Notes under the pieces: model-generated
The model's input: the letters and a program-made list of their open reading frames with translations, nothing else
Told to the model about the DNA's origin: nothing
The model's database searches: none
Shown here: positions 63,262 to 64,000 of the stretch, piece after piece
How the letters are laid out: the number at the start of each line of letters is the position of its first letter
Position numbering within the stretch: position 1 is the stretch's first letter
NCBI GenBank assembly: GCA_963754125.1
Contig: CAVWEX010000002.1
Location: 496,001-560,000 of the forward strand
Source: RPQJ01 sp963754125
GTDB lineage: Bacteria > Pseudomonadota > Gammaproteobacteria > Steroidobacterales > Steroidobacteraceae
Direction: 5' to 3'
Length of the DNA stretch: 64,000 nucleotides
Position numbers and translations under genes: made by a program

Positions 63262-64000
63262 TCAGAAGGTCCCGATCTTGCCCGAGTCCACGTCCTGGAG
63301 GAGGCGCTGCAGCAGTCGCCACACCCGATTGACCTCGGATCGGGCGAGGCCGACCTGGACGGTGTCCTTGGACGTGCGCACGCCACGCTGCGGCCCGACG
63401 TTGGCTCCGGGGGGCAAGGCGACCCAGCGCCCGTCCTGCAGCTGCCACTGGGCAAGCACGCCGAGGCGTCGGTGCAGCTCGTCCTCGGTGACGTCCCGCA
63501 GCCGCTTGACCGTGTCGGCGGGCAGCCGGTTCACGCGCAGCGACTTCCACAGCTGGCCCCGATCGCTCTCGTTGTATGCGAAGGCGACGCCGTTGTCGAT
63601 CGAGAATACGCGCGCGCCGTCCTCGGCCCGCGAGATCAGGAAGTTGCCGACGTTCGAGTCGCCGTGCTCGATGAGCCAGGTGAGCACGTTGAGCTGGCCG
63701 ATGTGCCGGGCGTACACGGCATCGGCGGCGAAGCGCGCCGGTTCGTACACGTCGGCAATCACCTTGACCTCCTGCAGCCAGTACTGCAGCACCACCAGCA
63801 CCTCGTCGGAGCCCCGGAACGTGGGCTTCGCTTCCGGCGCGTAGGGGCGCAGCTCCGCTACCGGCACCATGCGCAGCGCCGTGGGGGGCACCACGTACTC
63901 CGCCGGGTCGAGGAACAGCTTCTGCAGCTCGTAGGCCGCGATGTCGTAGCGGGGGCGGTTGTTGAAGTCCTCGGCGCCGGGCTCCGCGCGGCGCAGCTTC
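63262..64000 (-). CDS. Kinase-fold protein (HipA/FAM20-like), 5' partial at the window edge
   Basis: The frame is open to 64000, so the start is outside; a GTG at 63894 is only an internal candidate. LIEHGDSNVGNFLIS supplies the catalytic Asp-x-x-x-x-Asn loop, and VFSIDNGVAFAYNE the metal-binding Asp. This pattern is seen in atypical kinases related to FAM20 and phosphoinositide kinases. The stop lies 19 bp before the metallophosphatase start, so the two form an operon. It would be an intact kinase beside a phosphatase fused to a decayed kinase. The substrate is unknown. Confidence 0.55.
   Translation of the reverse strand, partial: KLRRAEPGAEDFNNRPRYDIAAYELQKLFLDPAEYVVPPTALRMVPVAELRPYAPEAKPTFRGSDEVLVVLQYWLQEVKVIADVYEPARFAADAVYARHIGQLNVLTWLIEHGDSNVGNFLISRAEDGARVFSIDNGVAFAYNESDRGQLWKSLRVNRLPADTVKRLRDVTEDELHRRLGVLAQWQLQDGRWVALPPGANVGPQRGVRTSKDTVQVGLARSEVNRVWRLLQRLLQDVDSGKIGTF

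Noticed and set aside
1..64000. CRISPR array, tRNA or rRNA genes, transposases, prophage genes
   Set aside because: I saw no regularly spaced repeats, cloverleaf-like sequences or matching protein motifs. A dedicated scan (tRNAscan, CRISPR finder) would settle this.

Overview
The window is high-GC, densely coded bacterial chromosome. The fused RlmKL rRNA methyltransferase, the Puu/Spu/Pot putrescine genes and a T6SS with TssJ, TssK, OmpA-type TssL, TssM, TagF-PppA and PpkA together suggest a Gammaproteobacterium. I cannot name the genus. I saw no tRNA, rRNA, CRISPR array, transposase or integrase.

Region 1 (1-12.7 kb) is an accessory zone next to a type VI secretion system. It holds a DUF2235/Tle-like hydrolase cut by the window edge, an unknown effector-like protein with HSTFFAG and SGHYRP motifs, two paralogous TPR-methyltransferases, a class-3-lipase-like hydrolase, an FHA-FHA-TM-lytic transglycosylase fusion, a protein with a pre-toxin-like segment, a TssB/TssC-like sheath protein, a membrane FHA protein and a 91-residue orphan.

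Region 2 (12.8-28.2 kb) is the T6SS operon: vgrG, a DUF6931-like gene, PAAR, tagH, tssJ, tssK, tssL, tssM, a tagF-pppA fusion, ppkA and a lipoprotein hydrolase. The kinase, the phosphatase and several FHA readers imply threonine-phosphorylation control. Canonical tssA, hcp, tssE, tssF, tssG and clpV are not in the window. Region 3 (28.3-33.5 kb) has a caspase-like protein with SEL1 repeats and a coiled coil, an outer-membrane beta-barrel that shares a 9-bp motif upstream of its start with the caspase gene, and a DUF937-OmpA protein.

Region 4 (33.7-41.1 kb) is housekeeping: aguB, an exonuclease/GIY-YIG protein, rlmKL, queD, a YcaQ-type glycosylase, and VOC, DUF1579-like and GNAT proteins. Region 5 (41.2-53.8 kb) is a putrescine uptake and catabolism locus (puuB, puuA, puuD, a second puuA, a putrescine aminotransferase, two potF lipoproteins, potA-potB-potC) followed by a polyphosphate glucokinase. 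Region 6 (54-57.1 kb) encodes a methionine aminotransferase, an omega-amidase and a cystathionine lyase. Region 7 (57.2-64 kb) has a CadC-like TPR membrane regulator, an ATP/ADP-carrier-family transporter, and a minus-strand pair: a metallophosphatase joined to a kinase-fold domain, and a kinase-fold protein cut by the edge.

Six conserved genes (two TPR-methyltransferases, vgrG, rlmKL, puuD, the phosphatase) are interrupted by single-base shifts. Removing the extra base restores family-length proteins in every case, so I read these mainly as sequence errors and annotate the genes as restored CDSs.
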